Origin: Elymus sibiricus
Taxonomy: Eukaryota; Streptophyta; Magnoliopsida; Poales; Poaceae
Reading direction: 5' to 3'
Assembly (NCBI GenBank): GCA_039707655.1
Contig: CM077676.1
Location: 191,576,936-191,640,935, forward strand
Length of the DNA stretch: 64,000 bases
Below, piece by piece: positions 1 to 11,359 of this stretch (within the stretch, counting starts at the first letter, position 1; every line of letters starts with the position of its first letter). The notes under the pieces were generated by a model. That model ran no database searches. It worked only from the letters and a program-made list of their open reading frames with translations, and was not told the DNA's origin. Made by a program: the position numbers and the translations under genes.

Positions 1-2827
1 AAAACTCTGAAGAAGCACCGTGCTGCTATTGGATATACTCTTGATGATCTTAAAGGCATTAGTCCCACTTTATGCCAGCATAAAATTCATATGGAACCAG
101 ATGCTAAACCCGTTGTTGATCATCAAAGAAGGCTGAATCCTAAAATGAAGGATGTGATAAAAACTGAAATACTAAAGTTTCTGGAAGGAGGTATAATTTA
201 TACCATAGCTGAAAGTAGATGGGTAAGTCCTGTTCATTGTGTTCCTAAAAAAGGAGGTATTGCCGTTGTTCCTAATGATAAAAATGAGCTTATCCCACAA
301 AGAATTGTAACTGGTTATAGGATGGTAATTGATTTCAGGAAATTAAATAAAGCTACTAGAAAGGATCATTACCCCTTGCCTTTTATTGATCAAATGTTAG
401 AAAGATTGTCTAAGCATACACACTTTTGTTTCCTAGATGGTTATTCTGGTTTCTCTCAAATACCTGTGTCATCTGAAGATCAAGAGAAAACCACCTTTAC
501 TTGTACTTTTGGAACTTATGCTTATCGTCATATGCCTTTTGGTTTATGTAATGCACCTGCTAACTTTCAAAGGTGTATGACTGCTATATTCTCTGACTTT
601 TGTGAAAAGATTGTTGAGGTTTTCACGGATGATTTTGCCGTTTACGGAACTTCTTTTGATGATTGCTTGAGCAACCTTGATCGAGTTTTGCAGAGATGTG
701 AAGAAACTAATCTTGTCTTGAATTGGGAGAAGTGTCACTTTATGGTGAATGAAGGTATAGTCCTCGGGCATAATTTTTTTGACAGATGTATTGAAGTTGA
801 TAAAGCTAATGTTGATGCTATTGAGAAAATGCCATGTCCGAAAGATATCAAAGGTATAAGAAGTTTCCTTGGTCATGTTGGTTTCTATAGAAGGTTTATA
901 AAAGACTTTTCTAAAATTTCTAGACCTCTTACCAATCTCTTGCAAAAAGATGTTCCATTCGTTTTTGATGATGATTGTGTAGAAGCCTTTGAAATACTTA
1001 AGAAAGCCTTAATTTTCGCACCTATTGTTCAACCACCTGATTGGAACCTACCCTTTGAAATTATGTGTGATGCTAGTGATTATGCTGTTGGTGCTGTTCC
1101 AGGACAAAGAGTTGATAAGAAATTAAATGTTATCCATTATGCTAGTAAAACTCTAGACAGTGCTCAAAGAAATTATGCTACTACTGAGAAAGAATTTTTA
1201 GCAGTTGTGTTTGCATGTGATAAATTCAGGTCTTATATTGTTGATTCCAAAGTTACTATTCACACTGATCATGCTGCTATTTAATATCTTATGGAAAAGA
1301 AAGATGCTAAGCCTAGACTTATTAGATGGGTTCTTCTGCTACAAGAATTTGATTTGCATATTGTTGATAGAAAGGGAGCTGAGAATCCCGTAGCTGATAA
1401 TTTGTCTAAAATGGAAAATGTTCTTGATGACCCACTTCCTATTAATGATGATTTTCCTGATGAACAATTAGCTGTTATAAATGCTTCTCGTAACACTCCT
1501 TGGTATGCAGACTATGCTAATTACATTGTTGCTAAATACATACCACCTAGCTTTACATACCAACAAAAGAATAAGTTTTTCTTTGATTTAAGCATTACTT
1601 TTGGGATGACCCGCATTTATATAAAGAAGGTGTAGATGGTATTATTAGACGTTGTGTACCTGAGCATGAACAAGAACAAATCCTACGTAAGTGTCACTCC
1701 GAGGCATATGGAGGACACCATGCGGGAGACCGAACTGCACACAAGGTATTACAATCTGGTTTTTATTGGCCTACTGTATTCAAGGATGCACGTAAGTTTG
1801 TCCTTTCTTGTGATGAATGTCAAAGAATTGGTAATGTTGGTAGACGTCAGGAAATGCCTATGAATTATTCGCTTGTTATTGAACCATTTGATGTTTGGGG
1901 TTTTGATTATATGGGACCTTTTCCTAAATCCAACGGGTATACTCATATTTTAGTTGCTGTTGATTACGTTACTAAGTTGGTAGAAGCTATTCCAACTAGT
2001 AGTGCTGATCATAACACTTCTATTAAAATTCTTAAAGAAGTTATTTTCCCAAGGTTTGCAGTCCCTAGATATTTAATGACTGATGGTGGTTCACATTTTA
2101 TTCATGGTGCTTTCCGCAAGTTGCTTGCTAAATATGATGTTAACCATAGAATTGCATCTCCTTATCATCCTCAGTCTAGTGGTCAAGTTGAATTAACTAA
2201 TAGAGAAAAAAATTGATTTTGCAAAAGACCATTAATAGATCCAGAAAGAATTGGTCTAAGAAACTTGATGATGCATTATGGGCTTATAGAACTGCACATA
2301 AAAACCCTATGGTTATGTCTCCGTATAAAATGGTTTATGGAAAAGCATGTCATTTACCTCTTGAGTTAGAACATAAAGCATATTGGGCAATTAAAGAACT
2401 TAACTATGATTTTAAACTTGCCGGTGAGAAGAGGTTATTTGATATTAGCTCTTTAGATGAATGGAGAACCCAAGCTTATGAAAATGCCAAGTTGTTTAAA
2501 GAAAAGGTTAAAAGGTGGCATGACAAAAGAATTGAAAAACAGGAATTCAAAGTAGGTGATCATGTTCTATTATACAATTTTCGTTTGAGATTCTTTCCAG
2601 GAAAACTTCTCTCTAAATGGGAAGGACCATATATCATCAAAGAATTTTATCGCTCCGGAGCCGTCAAAATAAACAACTCCGAAGGCAATAATCCAAGAGT
2701 GGTGAATGGGCAAAGAATCAAGCACTATATTTCAGGTACTCCCATTAATGTTGAAACTAATATTATTGAAACAATTACACCGGAAGAGCACATAGAAGAA
2801 TCCTTCCGGAACGCTCCAGAACCCTGA
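1..2827 (+). pseudogene. pol: gypsy-1 pol: reverse transcriptase, RNase H, integrase (decayed)
   Basis: The polyprotein copies the element's RNA and integrates the DNA. The reading frame is open from base 1. RT is visible with the FTDDF catalytic box (about 624-640), followed by RNase H (CDASDYAVG, about 1065). Integrase has an HHCC zinc site (about 1700-1830) and DDE residues in DYMGPF, DGGSHF and GQVEL (about 1905-2190). Compared with the gypsy-2 copy, a TAA at 1282-1284 replaces a lysine codon, one base is lost near 1590, and the frame shifts again near 2207 in an A-run. The three breaks mean it cannot make a full enzyme. The C-terminus ends at the TGA at 2825-2827. The start is outside the window. 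Confidence 0.93.
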
Positions 2828-3090
2828 AAAGGGGTAGGTATGTGATACGGTAAGTAAACCGACTCCAAAAATTCCATAAAAATTATTTCTGTCAGTTTTG
2901 GAATATTAGAAAAATTACAAAAATAAGAAACAACCGAGGGGACCCACGTGTCGCCCACAAGGCAACAGGGCGCAACCCCCCTGGGGCGCGCCGTGATGCC
3001 TTGTGGGACCCACGTGTGCCTTCCCGACTCCGTTTTCTTCCCGTATGCTTGTTTTGCAAGATAAAAATTCTTTATATACACTCCCATATG
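2828..3090 (+). promoter_or_regulatory. internal U3-like module: GC-rich palindrome plus TATA box
   Basis: A GC-rich inverted repeat spans about 2943-3016. Its arms centre on CCCACAAGGCA and TGCCTTGTGGG, and both outer ends carry a CACGTG G-box (2945-2950 and 3011-3016). A TATA-like TATATA lies at 3073-3078, about 90 bases before the ATG of the extra ORF. The layout and part of the sequence match the U3 of the LTR (5300-5410). The module is conserved in gypsy-2 at 51000-51165. Promoter activity is inferred. Confidence 0.6.
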
Positions 3091-3162
3091 ATTTGACCTC
3101 CGTATCGCGAGTTTCCCCTCTGTTCTTGTTTCGGGCTATTTTTCTGACAAATCTAGATCGCC

Positions 3163-3591
3163 ATGGCTCCCCGAAGACTTCGCACCAAGCACCAAATTGT
3201 TCAACCTTCACACGACAAACGTCCTTTCAGCGAAGTATATTATGAGTGGTCGTCCAGAGAGGAGGACACGACTATGGAGGAGGAACCTGGAAAGGTCGTG
3301 GAGGAATGGATTCAAGGAGGGGAAGATCAAGCCATGCACAAGAAGGAACCTACAGAAAAGGGAGATATATTACAAACTCTTCAGCATAACCTTTCTCTAT
3401 CTGAAATTAATGCATTAAGGGCTGTTGAAGCAATTTGTGCTCAGAATATTTTGCTCACTCGTGAAGTCATTGTGTTAGAAGAGCAGAATCATGCCCTTCG
3501 AAGGATCAATCATAATCTGGAGTACTTGCTAAAGTTGAAGGACAAGCCCACCACCTCACCATCACCACCATCACCGAAGAAGGAGACTTGA
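3163..3591 (+). CDS. post-pol extra ORF of gypsy-1, coiled-coil protein of unknown function
   Basis: This 142-aa ORF lies after pol, where an env or accessory gene would sit. It has a basic N-terminus (MAPRRLRTK), an acidic middle (EEDTTMEEE) and a Leu/Glu/Asn-rich segment (about residues 70-125) likely to form a coiled coil. It ends in a Ser/Pro-rich tail closing with SPKKET. I see no signal peptide, transmembrane segment or zinc knuckle, so an envelope role is not supported. The gypsy-2 copy (50460-50948) is 162 aa with a different body but nearly the same tail. An internal palindrome plus TATA lies 90 bases upstream and a polypurine motif about 35 bases downstream. Function unknown. Confidence 0.6.
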   Translation: MAPRRLRTKHQIVQPSHDKRPFSEVYYEWSSREEDTTMEEEPGKVVEEWIQGGEDQAMHKKEPTEKGDILQTLQHNLSLSEINALRAVEAICAQNILLTREVIVLEEQNHALRRINHNLEYLLKLKDKPTTSPSPPSPKKET

Positions 3592-5039
3592 GTACATGGA
3601 TATGGGCACTCCCCTTGGTTTGTGCCAAGCTTGGGGGAGGCGCCCCGGTATCGTTTCACCATCACTTTTTCATCATCATTATCTATCCTAGTTCGATCCT
3701 TAGTTATTTCGTAATTGTGTGTGAAAGTTATATAATAAAGAGTAGTTTGAATTGAGTGTTTTGCTTTTGACGATCCAATCTTAGAAATAAAAGAGGAATA
3801 AAATCATATGCTAATCCCATGGGGAGTGATGACTTCACATAAAAAAGGTATAGTTGATAAAACTTGTTGGAAGTTGACAAACATAGAATTGGTCATTGTA
3901 GCAATTCATGAAAAAGTAATAAAGGAACAGAGGTCTCACATATAAATACACTATCTTGGACATCTTTTATGATTGTGAGCCCCCATCAAATATTCTATGT
4001 CAATTAGTTGACGTTGGACAAGGAAGACAATGTAATGGGTTATGTTTGCTTATAATCACATAGAAGTTATATTGTTTTGGATCCTCTAACATGTGGTGTT
4101 TGCCCCATATCTTTGCTAGCAAAAAATCCGCACGAAGTAGAGATACTACTTGTGCATCCAAAAATCCTTAAAGCCAGTTTTATGCCATGGTAGTCCACCA
4201 TATCTACCTATGGATTGAATAAGATCCTTCAAGTAAGTTGTCATCGGTGCAAAAGCAATAAAAATTGCTCCTAAATATGTATGAACTTTTATTGTAAGGG
4301 AAAATAAGCTTTGTACGATCTTGTGATGGTGGAGCAATAAAAGCGATAGACTACATAATAAAGGTCGCTATCACAAGGGGCAATATAAAGTGACGTTCCT
4401 TTACATTAAGAGCTCGCACATCCAAAAAAAAAGCGCATGACAACCTCTGCTTCCCTCTGCGAAGGGCCTATCTTTACTTTATGTATTTACTTTCATGCAA
4501 GCGTCAATAAGATTCTCTTTTGGCAAGCATCATGTGGTGGGGATTGATCCATGCATATATATCCAGTTGAATGTAGGTGATCATGAGTTATTATTGTTGA
4601 CATTACCCTTGAGGTAAATACGTTGGGAGGCGAAATTATAAGCCCCTATCTTTCTATGTGTTCGGCTGAAACTTTTGCTCCATAAGTATGACGTGAGTGT
4701 CAGCAATCATAGAAGACTAAATGATAGTTGAGTATGTGAACTTGCTAATCAAAGCTCTTACATAGACTCTTTCTGATAATATGATGAATTGCAATTGCTT
4801 CAGTGACTGAGATCATAGTTTGTTAGTTTTCAATTTGGTTTATGGATACTTTAACTTGTGGATGAATTGTCACTTTTTCATGAGAAGTTTTATGATGATA
4901 TATTGCTGTTATAATAAAGATCATGATGCTCTATGTCCGTATTTTATTTTTATCGACGTCTCTCTCTCTAAACATGTGGTCGTGATTATCGATTTCGACT
5001 TTTCGCTTGAGGGCAAGCGAGGTCTAAGCTTGGGGGAGT
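3592..5039 (+). other. gypsy-1 3' noncoding region with two polypurine tracts
   Basis: No credible ORF is present. A polypurine-type motif ending in TTGGGGGAGG lies at 3625-3640, just after the extra ORF. A second one (AAGCTTGGGGGAGT, 5026-5039) abuts the LTR and is the expected plus-strand priming site. The rest is AT-rich and collinear with 48909-50459 of gypsy-2, which contains the mirrored motif at 50411-50426. Confidence 0.7.
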
Positions 5040-6540
5040 TGATACGTCCAATTTGCATCATGATTTCCTACTGTTATTTATTATGTTTTTGATCATTATT
5101 TCACTTTATGGTACAATCCTTATGCCTTTTCTCTCTTAATTTGCAAGATTTACATGAAGAGGGAGAATGCCGAGAGCTGGAATTCTAGACCTGAAATAGC
5201 CACATCAGAGATACCTATTCTACACAGCTCCAATTGACCTGAAATTTCACGGAGATTTTTTATTGAATATATAAAAAATACTAGAGAAAAGAAATACCAG
5301 AGGGGACCCACCAGTTGCCCACAAGGCAACAGGGCGCGGCCCCCCCTGGGCGTGCCCTGATGCCTTGTGGGGCCCACAGCTGGCCTCTGGCCCCCTCCTT
5401 CTGCTATATGAAGCCATTTTCCCTAGAAAAAATAGAGAGAAGGCTTTCGGGACAAAGCGCCGCAGTCTCGAGGCGGAACCTGGGCAAGAGCTATTTTGCT
5501 CTTTGGCGGAGCAATTCCGCCAGGGATACTTCCCTCCAGGAGGGGGAAATCGAAGCCATCGACATCACCAACGATCCTCTCATCGTGGGAGGACCAATCT
5601 TCATCAACATCTTCACCAGCACCATCTCATCTCAAACCCTAGTTCATCTCTTGTATTCAATCTTTGTCTCAAAACCTCAGATTGGTACTTGTGGGTTGCT
5701 AGTAGTGTTGATTACATCTTGTAGTTGATGCTAGTTGGTGGAAGATTATATGTTCAGATCCTTAATGCTATTCAATACCCCTCTGATCTTGAACATGAAT
5801 ATGATTTGTGAGTAGTTACTTTTGTTCTTGAGGACATGGGAGAAGTCTTGTCATAAGTAATTATGTGAATTTGGTATTCGTTCGATATTTTGATGATATG
5901 TATGTTGTTGCTTCCTTTAGTGGTGTCGTGTGAACGTCGACTACATGACACTTCACCATCTTTGGGCCTAAGGGAAGGCATTGTGGAGTAGTAATTAGAT
6001 GATGGGTTGCTAGAGTGATAGAAGCTTAAACCCTAGTTTATGCGCTATTCCGTAAGTGGCTGATTTGGATCCATATGTTTCATGCTATGGTTAGAGTTAT
6101 CTTAATTCTTCTTTCGTAGTTGCGGATGCTTGCGAGAGGGGGTAATCATAAGTGGGAGGCTTGTTCAAGTAAGAACAACACCCAAGCACCGGTCCACCCA
6201 CATATCAAATTATCAAAGTAGCGAACGCGAATCAAACAAACATGATGAAAGTGACTTGATGAAATTCCCATGTGTCCTCGAGAATGCTTTGCTTATTATA
6301 CGAGTTCGTTCCGGCTTGTCCTTTGCTACAAAAAGGATTGGGCCACCTTGCTGCACTTTATTATACTTGTTACTTGTTACGAATTATCTTGCTATCAAAA
6401 CTATATGTTACCGCTACTTTCAGTACTTGCAGAGAATACCTTGCTGAAAACGGCTTGTCATTTCCTTCTGCTCCTCGTTGGGTTCGACACTCTTACTTAT
6501 TGAAAGGACTACGATTGATCCCTATGCTTGTGGGTCATCA
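5040..6540 (+). repeat. 3' LTR of gypsy-1 (1,501 bp)
   Basis: It begins TGATACGTCC directly after the polypurine tract and ends GTGGGTCATCA. It is collinear with the minus-strand LTR at 47416-48908. A GC-rich palindrome (about 5305-5385, arms CCCACAAGGCA and TGCCTTGTGG) is followed by a TATA-like TATATG near 5405, marking the probable U3/R boundary. The last ~80 bases (GGTTCGACACTC onward) are shared with the LTR ends of element A. Confidence 0.9.
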
Positions 6541-6597
6541 CTGTGTCAGCATCCTGTTGACTCAACCACTCGAGAGGTCGTTTCCAGGGCCGGTAAG
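6541..6597. pseudogene. left piece of a GC-rich protein-like fragment split by a solo LTR
   Basis: These 57 bases lie between the gypsy-1 LTR and the solo LTR. Removing the solo LTR and one copy of its target duplication joins them to 10754-11060. In the joined sequence one frame on each strand stays open across the junction. The fragment probably continues on the far side of gypsy-1, outside the window. See 10749-11060 for the main part. Confidence 0.55.
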
Positions 6598-9500
6598 TGT
6601 GACATCCCCATGTATTAAGCACAATGATCACCTCTTAATCATGCCAACTCATCATGCTTAACAGTGCTTGATCATCATTTGGATCATATCTAATTTCAAA
6701 TTCCAAATTCAAATTGAGAGTTCAAATTTAAAGTGAATTTAAAAGTTGTTCAAATCTAGCAACTAAATAGTTCATAATATTGCAAATATTCCCTAGGTAA
6801 TTATAAAAATAAAATCAACATTAATTGAATTATTTAAATGACTCTAGCATCATGAAACAGTACCAAAACAGCACTAATTAATCCATTTCATTTAATCCAA
6901 AATTCAAATGAAATCATTTTGTCACCAAACCTTTTTTTGGCAGTGGTAAATATTGCATAGTATTTATTGGGCCAATTCACATATTTTACAAAAGTCACAT
7001 GGTGGCTAAACATTTTTCAAATGAGAGAAAAGAATAAAGCAGAAGAAAAAGAAAAGGAAAATGGGAAAAGTGCAGTGTGCACTTGGCCCACTCGACCTAA
7101 CAGTGTGGCCCGGCCCATTTGGGTAGGCTTTTCCCTAACCTCCCGCCATGCCAGAGAGGCCGAGCGCGCCCTGGCCGTCCACGGCGCCGGATGCGCGCTG
7201 TCGAGCATCCGCGGCTCCCTCTCGTGGATAAGGCCACCCCGGGCTCCCTCTCTCTCCCCCGCGAAACCCTAGCCTCTCAGCTCCTCCCCTTGCCCTCTCT
7301 CTCTCTCGATTGCATCGACGTCCGAGCGCCGCCATGGTTGCCATCCGTTGAACTCGCGGCCACCTTAGCCCCTGCGCCTCGCCACCGTGCCGGATCGCTC
7401 CGCCGCCGTCCGCTACCCCTCCCCGTGCCACTGGACGACGACGGGAAGCTCTGTAGCGAGCGCTACGACCCCGTACTCCTCTCTCGGACGCCATGGATCG
7501 CCGCCGCTGATCTGCCACCACCGGCCTCCCCCGAGCCGGCTAAGCACCTCTGCAGGACCGCTGTAAGCTGCTGCTTCTCTCCCCTCTCTTCGTGCCGTCG
7601 CGTGCTAGCTCTAACGAGCACATTCACCATGGCCGAGCTCATCGCCGCGGGAGCTCATCGTCGGCGAGCTTCCGGTGACCATTTGGTCATGCGGCAGTGC
7701 CCGTTAGCTTCACCGCGCCACGTAGATCCTCTCTAGCCGCTTCTTTTGCTCACGCGCGCGCCGTAGCAACGAGACCGAGCACCACCCGAGATCGCCGCCG
7801 CCCGCCGTTGTCACCGCGGTCGACTCCGGCTGTCTTAGGTCGTGAGACCACTGCCGTTGGATGCGGCACTCCACGGCGGTTCGAACGGCACCGGTCGCTT
7901 CCATTTTGACCCACCACAGCGAAATCCCGACGCTCGTCGGAGTTCGCCGCCGCGCTCGGGCTCGCCGGAGCAGCTCCGGTGGCCGGCCCTGACCTAGCAC
8001 CGACGTGGCCGCCTGGGGCCCACCTCTGTGCCATTGACTGTGGGCCCGTGGGGTCCCGTTGACCCGGTCAAACACGCTGACTGGGCAGCCACTGCGTATG
8101 ACATGCGGGCCCGCTTTAATTAAATCGTTTTTATAAAAAATAAATCAGTTAATTTAAACGGTCACTGACAGATGGGGCCCGCTGCCTAATTAATCTATAA
8201 TTAGTTTAAATAAACCCTAATTATCTACTGTGACACTGACCAGTGGGACCCACTAGTCAGGTTTGACTCTGGTCAGCTGGGTTTGACCCGCTGACGTCAC
8301 ACCGACATCATGATGATGTCACCTATCACTGTTTCGGATAATTTGAATTAAATAATTCCAAAAAATCTAGAAAATGATTAAAACTTTGAAAAATCATATA
8401 AAATAAACCGTAACTCGGATGAAAATAATTTATATATGAAAAATGATCAGAAAAATATGAAGAATCCGAATATGCCCTCCACATACCTGCCACACCCCTC
8501 TAACATGATGAACATGGAACTTTCCCCTCCGATTCATCTGTCCGATAATTACCCGGAGCTGGTAAAACACCTCCAGATGTTTCCCGCTCCGACTAACTTG
8601 CGTAGTACTGTATTAGGGCACCCCCTCGAATAGCGTGCTGCTGTGCCATGCATGTGTGATTGCATTTGTTGCTTGTATTTACTGTTTCTTCCCCCCTCTT
8701 CTCTCCGGTAGACCCCGAGACCGACGTTGCTGCCGAGTATGACTACGCCCCTGACGACCAGACCTTTTCAGCAGAGCTTCCAGGCAAGCAACCCCCCTTG
8801 ACGCATGCCTATATCACCTATTCTTTCTCCCTCCTGCTTGCATTAGAATTTGCTACTGTAATTGATTGCTCCTATTCTGATGCATAACCTGTTTTTGTAA
8901 CCTGCTATTGTTACTTTACCTGTCATCCTAAACTGCTTAGAATAGGTTGGTTAGTGATCCATCAGTGACCCCTCACCCTTGTCCCTGTTGCCCCGCTTTA
9001 GTAAGAGTTCCTCGATCATTGTGATCGATGTGCAGATACTGTCACATCACCACACACACGACCCCCTTAGTTGTACGACTCTGCAGGGCTACTATCGAGA
9101 GTCGAGGGTGATACCTCGTACTGCACTCCTGATGATATCTCTGTAATATAGTACATTGTTGGTGATTACCGAGGGTGATTCCTCTTTCACCACCTCCGAT
9201 GAAGCCTCTGTCGTGCAACCCCTCAAGTTTGAACCCATCGAGGGTGATTCCTCCAAGTTCACCTTGACGGTTACTTCAAGTAGGAAACCATCGAGGGTGA
9301 TTCCTCGGATTTCCCCTTGATGTTTCGGACACACGGATACCTTGAATCTACCTCAGGCCCCTAGGTAAAGTCGGGTCGACCCCGAGGGGTACCCGCGAGA
9401 GATGTGAAGTCGGGTTGACCAAGAGGGTACCCGCGAGATAATTACGAGGCGCGACCGGGTAGGCAGAGACCGCCCTAGAGAGGGATGGGCCTGACCCTTG

Positions 9501-10748
9501 TTGCACTTCCTCGAGACGGGACGACAGGAGTACTGATCGTCACTGCGAGCTCCTAATAATTCACTAACGGATTTGGGTATTTGATCTGAGTTGGCCGCTG
9601 GCCATATACGCACTACCACCACGTGGGATAATGGTTATGGGACCCTCGGCGCCGTATGTATCAGCCGAAAGCTCTGTCAGATGTCCAGTTCAACCTTGTG
9701 GCCGGGGCGGATCGTGCTGTTGGCACTGGTATCCACCCTGCACACAACGACCCGGAGTGCATAGGGCGATGGCCCAATACCCCTGAGCCCTTAGGATGTA
9801 GACCGGCGGGGACCTCTCTGCTGAGCTCTAGGTAGGGCTGCGGTGTGTCGATCAGCCGAGGCCGGGCATAACCCAGGAAAGTGTGTCCGGCCAGAGTTAA
9901 TCGAGCGTGTTGGGTAACAGTAGTGCACCCCTGCAGGGAACTTATCTACTCGAATAGCCGTGTCCACGGTAACATGACGCTCAGTGTTGTATCCCGATCT
10001 ACTACAACTTGAACTGAATACATGTTACTTTAACTGTAAGCTCCGGGATCGCTTTCTCGCAGGGAGTCGAGGGAGGATCTCTGGGCTTTGCTATTACATG
10101 CTTGTTACTTTATAATATGCTAATCTGCACTCTTCTAATGCTGCAAGACGTTGAAGATGCTAGTCTTCGATAGGCTAGGCTTTCTTCCTGTGATCTGGCA
10201 TTTCTGCAGTATAGTCCAAAGATACAACCCTTTCCTTTGATACCAATGCATAATTAGTATAGTTCTAATGTCAGTCTTGCGAGTACTTTGGATGAGTACT
10301 CACGGTTGCTTTGCTACCTCATTTTCCCCATACCCGATTGCTGCGACCAGATGGCGGATCTAAGGAGCCAGCTGCTACCGCCGACGACTGCTACTACACT
10401 TCCGGTGGAGCCTACTACTACGTGGAGACCGCCGACGACCAGGAGTAGTTTCGGAGGCTCCCAGGCAGGAGGCCTGCGCCTTTTCGATAAATGTCGTTGT
10501 TATGCTAGCCTTCTTAAGGCAAACTTGTTTAACTTTATGTCTGTACTCAGATATTGTGTTTGCTTCCGCTAGCGCTTGTTCTCGAGCTTGAGTATTCGAG
10601 CCCTCGAGGCCCCTGGCTTGCAATATAAAGCTTGTATTATTTTATTTTGTGTCTAGAGTTGTGTTGTGATATCTTCCCGTGAGTCCCTGGGCTTGATCGT
10701 GTGCATTTGCGTGTATGGTTAGTGCACGGTCAGGTCGGGAGCGTCACA
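6598..10748. repeat. 4.15-kb solo LTR of a gypsy-type element
   Basis: It starts TGTGACATCC and ends GGAGCGTCACA, so it has inverted TGTGAC/GTCACA tips. Flanks are GTAAG (6593-6597) and ATAAG (10749-10753), a 5-bp target duplication with one mismatch. No primer-binding site, gag or pol is present, so it is most likely a solo LTR left by LTR-LTR recombination. Its middle (about 7100-8100) is very GC-rich and gives long but unconvincing ORFs on both strands. About 6660-7000 and 8110-8450 are AT-rich. The ends resemble Triticeae gypsy LTRs I recall, but I cannot name the family. Confidence 0.8.
9095..9315. repeat. interspersed CGAGGGTGATTCCTC repeats inside the solo LTR
   Basis: CGAGGGTGATTCCTC or a one-base variant recurs about four times, 60-80 bases apart. 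A second short pair containing GGGTACCCGCGAGA follows at about 9385-9440. These are internal decoration of the LTR; no function is evident. Confidence 0.6.
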
Positions 10749-11060
10749 ATAAGCATCCCGATTCCCCGCCAGGAATGGGCAGACGCCGTCAGCGCCATAA
10801 TTGCGTCGGACGAAGTTCGCAGTGCCAGAATCCGCCAGCACGATGCCAACGGGCTGGTCGATTGGCTCTTCGACCTCCTCGGCCCCCCAGGTGCCGCCAA
10901 CGATGAAGCGGAGCAAAATACTCATCGCGGCTTGGAATCGACCGTCGCCGATGAAATATCCTGGACGGAGATCGATATTGCGGTACAACAGTTCCGCGAG
11001 CGTATCAAAAGCGTGGATGAAGGCCTGTACCAATTCATGCTTAGCCAAGAGTTCCCGTAG
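10749..11060. pseudogene. GC-rich protein-like fragment of possible bacterial origin (right piece)
   Basis: Both strands have one long open frame with ordinary protein composition. On the plus strand, SIPIPRQEWADAV through MLSQEFP ends at TAG 11058-11060. On the minus strand, NLRELLAKHELVQAF continues through RFIVGGTWGAEEV to FLAGNRDAY, then reads on into 6541-6597 once the solo LTR is removed. The third-position GC bias and codons such as CGC, GCC, GTC and CTC differ sharply from the AT-rich surroundings and look bacterial. I do not recognise the protein and cannot decide the coding strand. Capture from a bacterium, assembly contamination or an unrecognised GC-rich grass gene are all possible. 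The solo LTR inside it argues against simple contamination. Confidence 0.45.
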
Positions 11061-11359
11061 GTTTAGGCCCTGTTTGTATCGGTTTTTGCCCGGTTTTCCG
11101 CAATTAACTGGGCAACTATCTTGTTCTTAATTAATGAAAATGCAAAGCTTTTGCTTCTTCCGGCCAGTTTTAAGTAGTAAAAAAATAATGTAAGTTTGAA
11201 TGGAAGTGGTCCGGTATGTAAAGATTGCACACAGTTTATAAAAGCACAAACGTGTGTGATAGTAAGGAGTCGGTCCCACACGGTGACCATCGGTAAACGC
11301 CTTAAATGCGAGGAGGGAACTCTTATCAGCAAGGGGTAGCTTCCCATCCTCTAGCCTTG
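11061..11359. other. unassigned segment left of element A
   Basis: It starts with TAGGCCCTGTTTG-type sequence as seen at ends of grass repeats, then AT-rich DNA with AATTAATGAAAATGC, which resembles plant LINE 3' tails. From about 11210 it carries CACACAGTTT and CGTGTGTGATAG motifs like those at 25430-26095. It is the left flank of element A's insertion site; its right half resumes at 20469. CCTTG at 11355-11359 is A's left target duplication. Confidence 0.4.

Larger units (their letters stand above)
1..6540 (+). mobile_element. Ty3/gypsy LTR retrotransposon (gypsy-1), 3' part
   Basis: The element enters from the left edge in the middle of pol and ends with its 3' LTR at 6540. In order it holds reverse transcriptase, RNase H and integrase, a palindrome plus TATA module, an extra ORF after pol, about 1.4 kb of noncoding DNA, a polypurine tract and the LTR. 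RT-RNaseH-INT order is the Ty3/gypsy arrangement. A closely similar element lies in the opposite orientation at 47416-64000. Its 5' half, gag and 5' LTR are outside the window, so the target duplication cannot be checked; the first five bases after it are CTGTG. Confidence 0.93.

Noticed and set aside
544..945. 133-aa minus-strand ORF opposite RT
   Set aside because: It is the antisense shadow of the pol coding frame.
3163..3591. Envelope (env) gene of an endogenous retrovirus-like element
   Set aside because: The position fits, but there is no signal peptide, transmembrane helix or cleavage site, so I call it only an extra ORF.
7119..8075. Overlapping ORFs of 94-205 aa on both strands
   Set aside because: They are frames of a GC-rich LTR core with no domain and Arg/Pro/Ser-rich composition; nothing supports translation.
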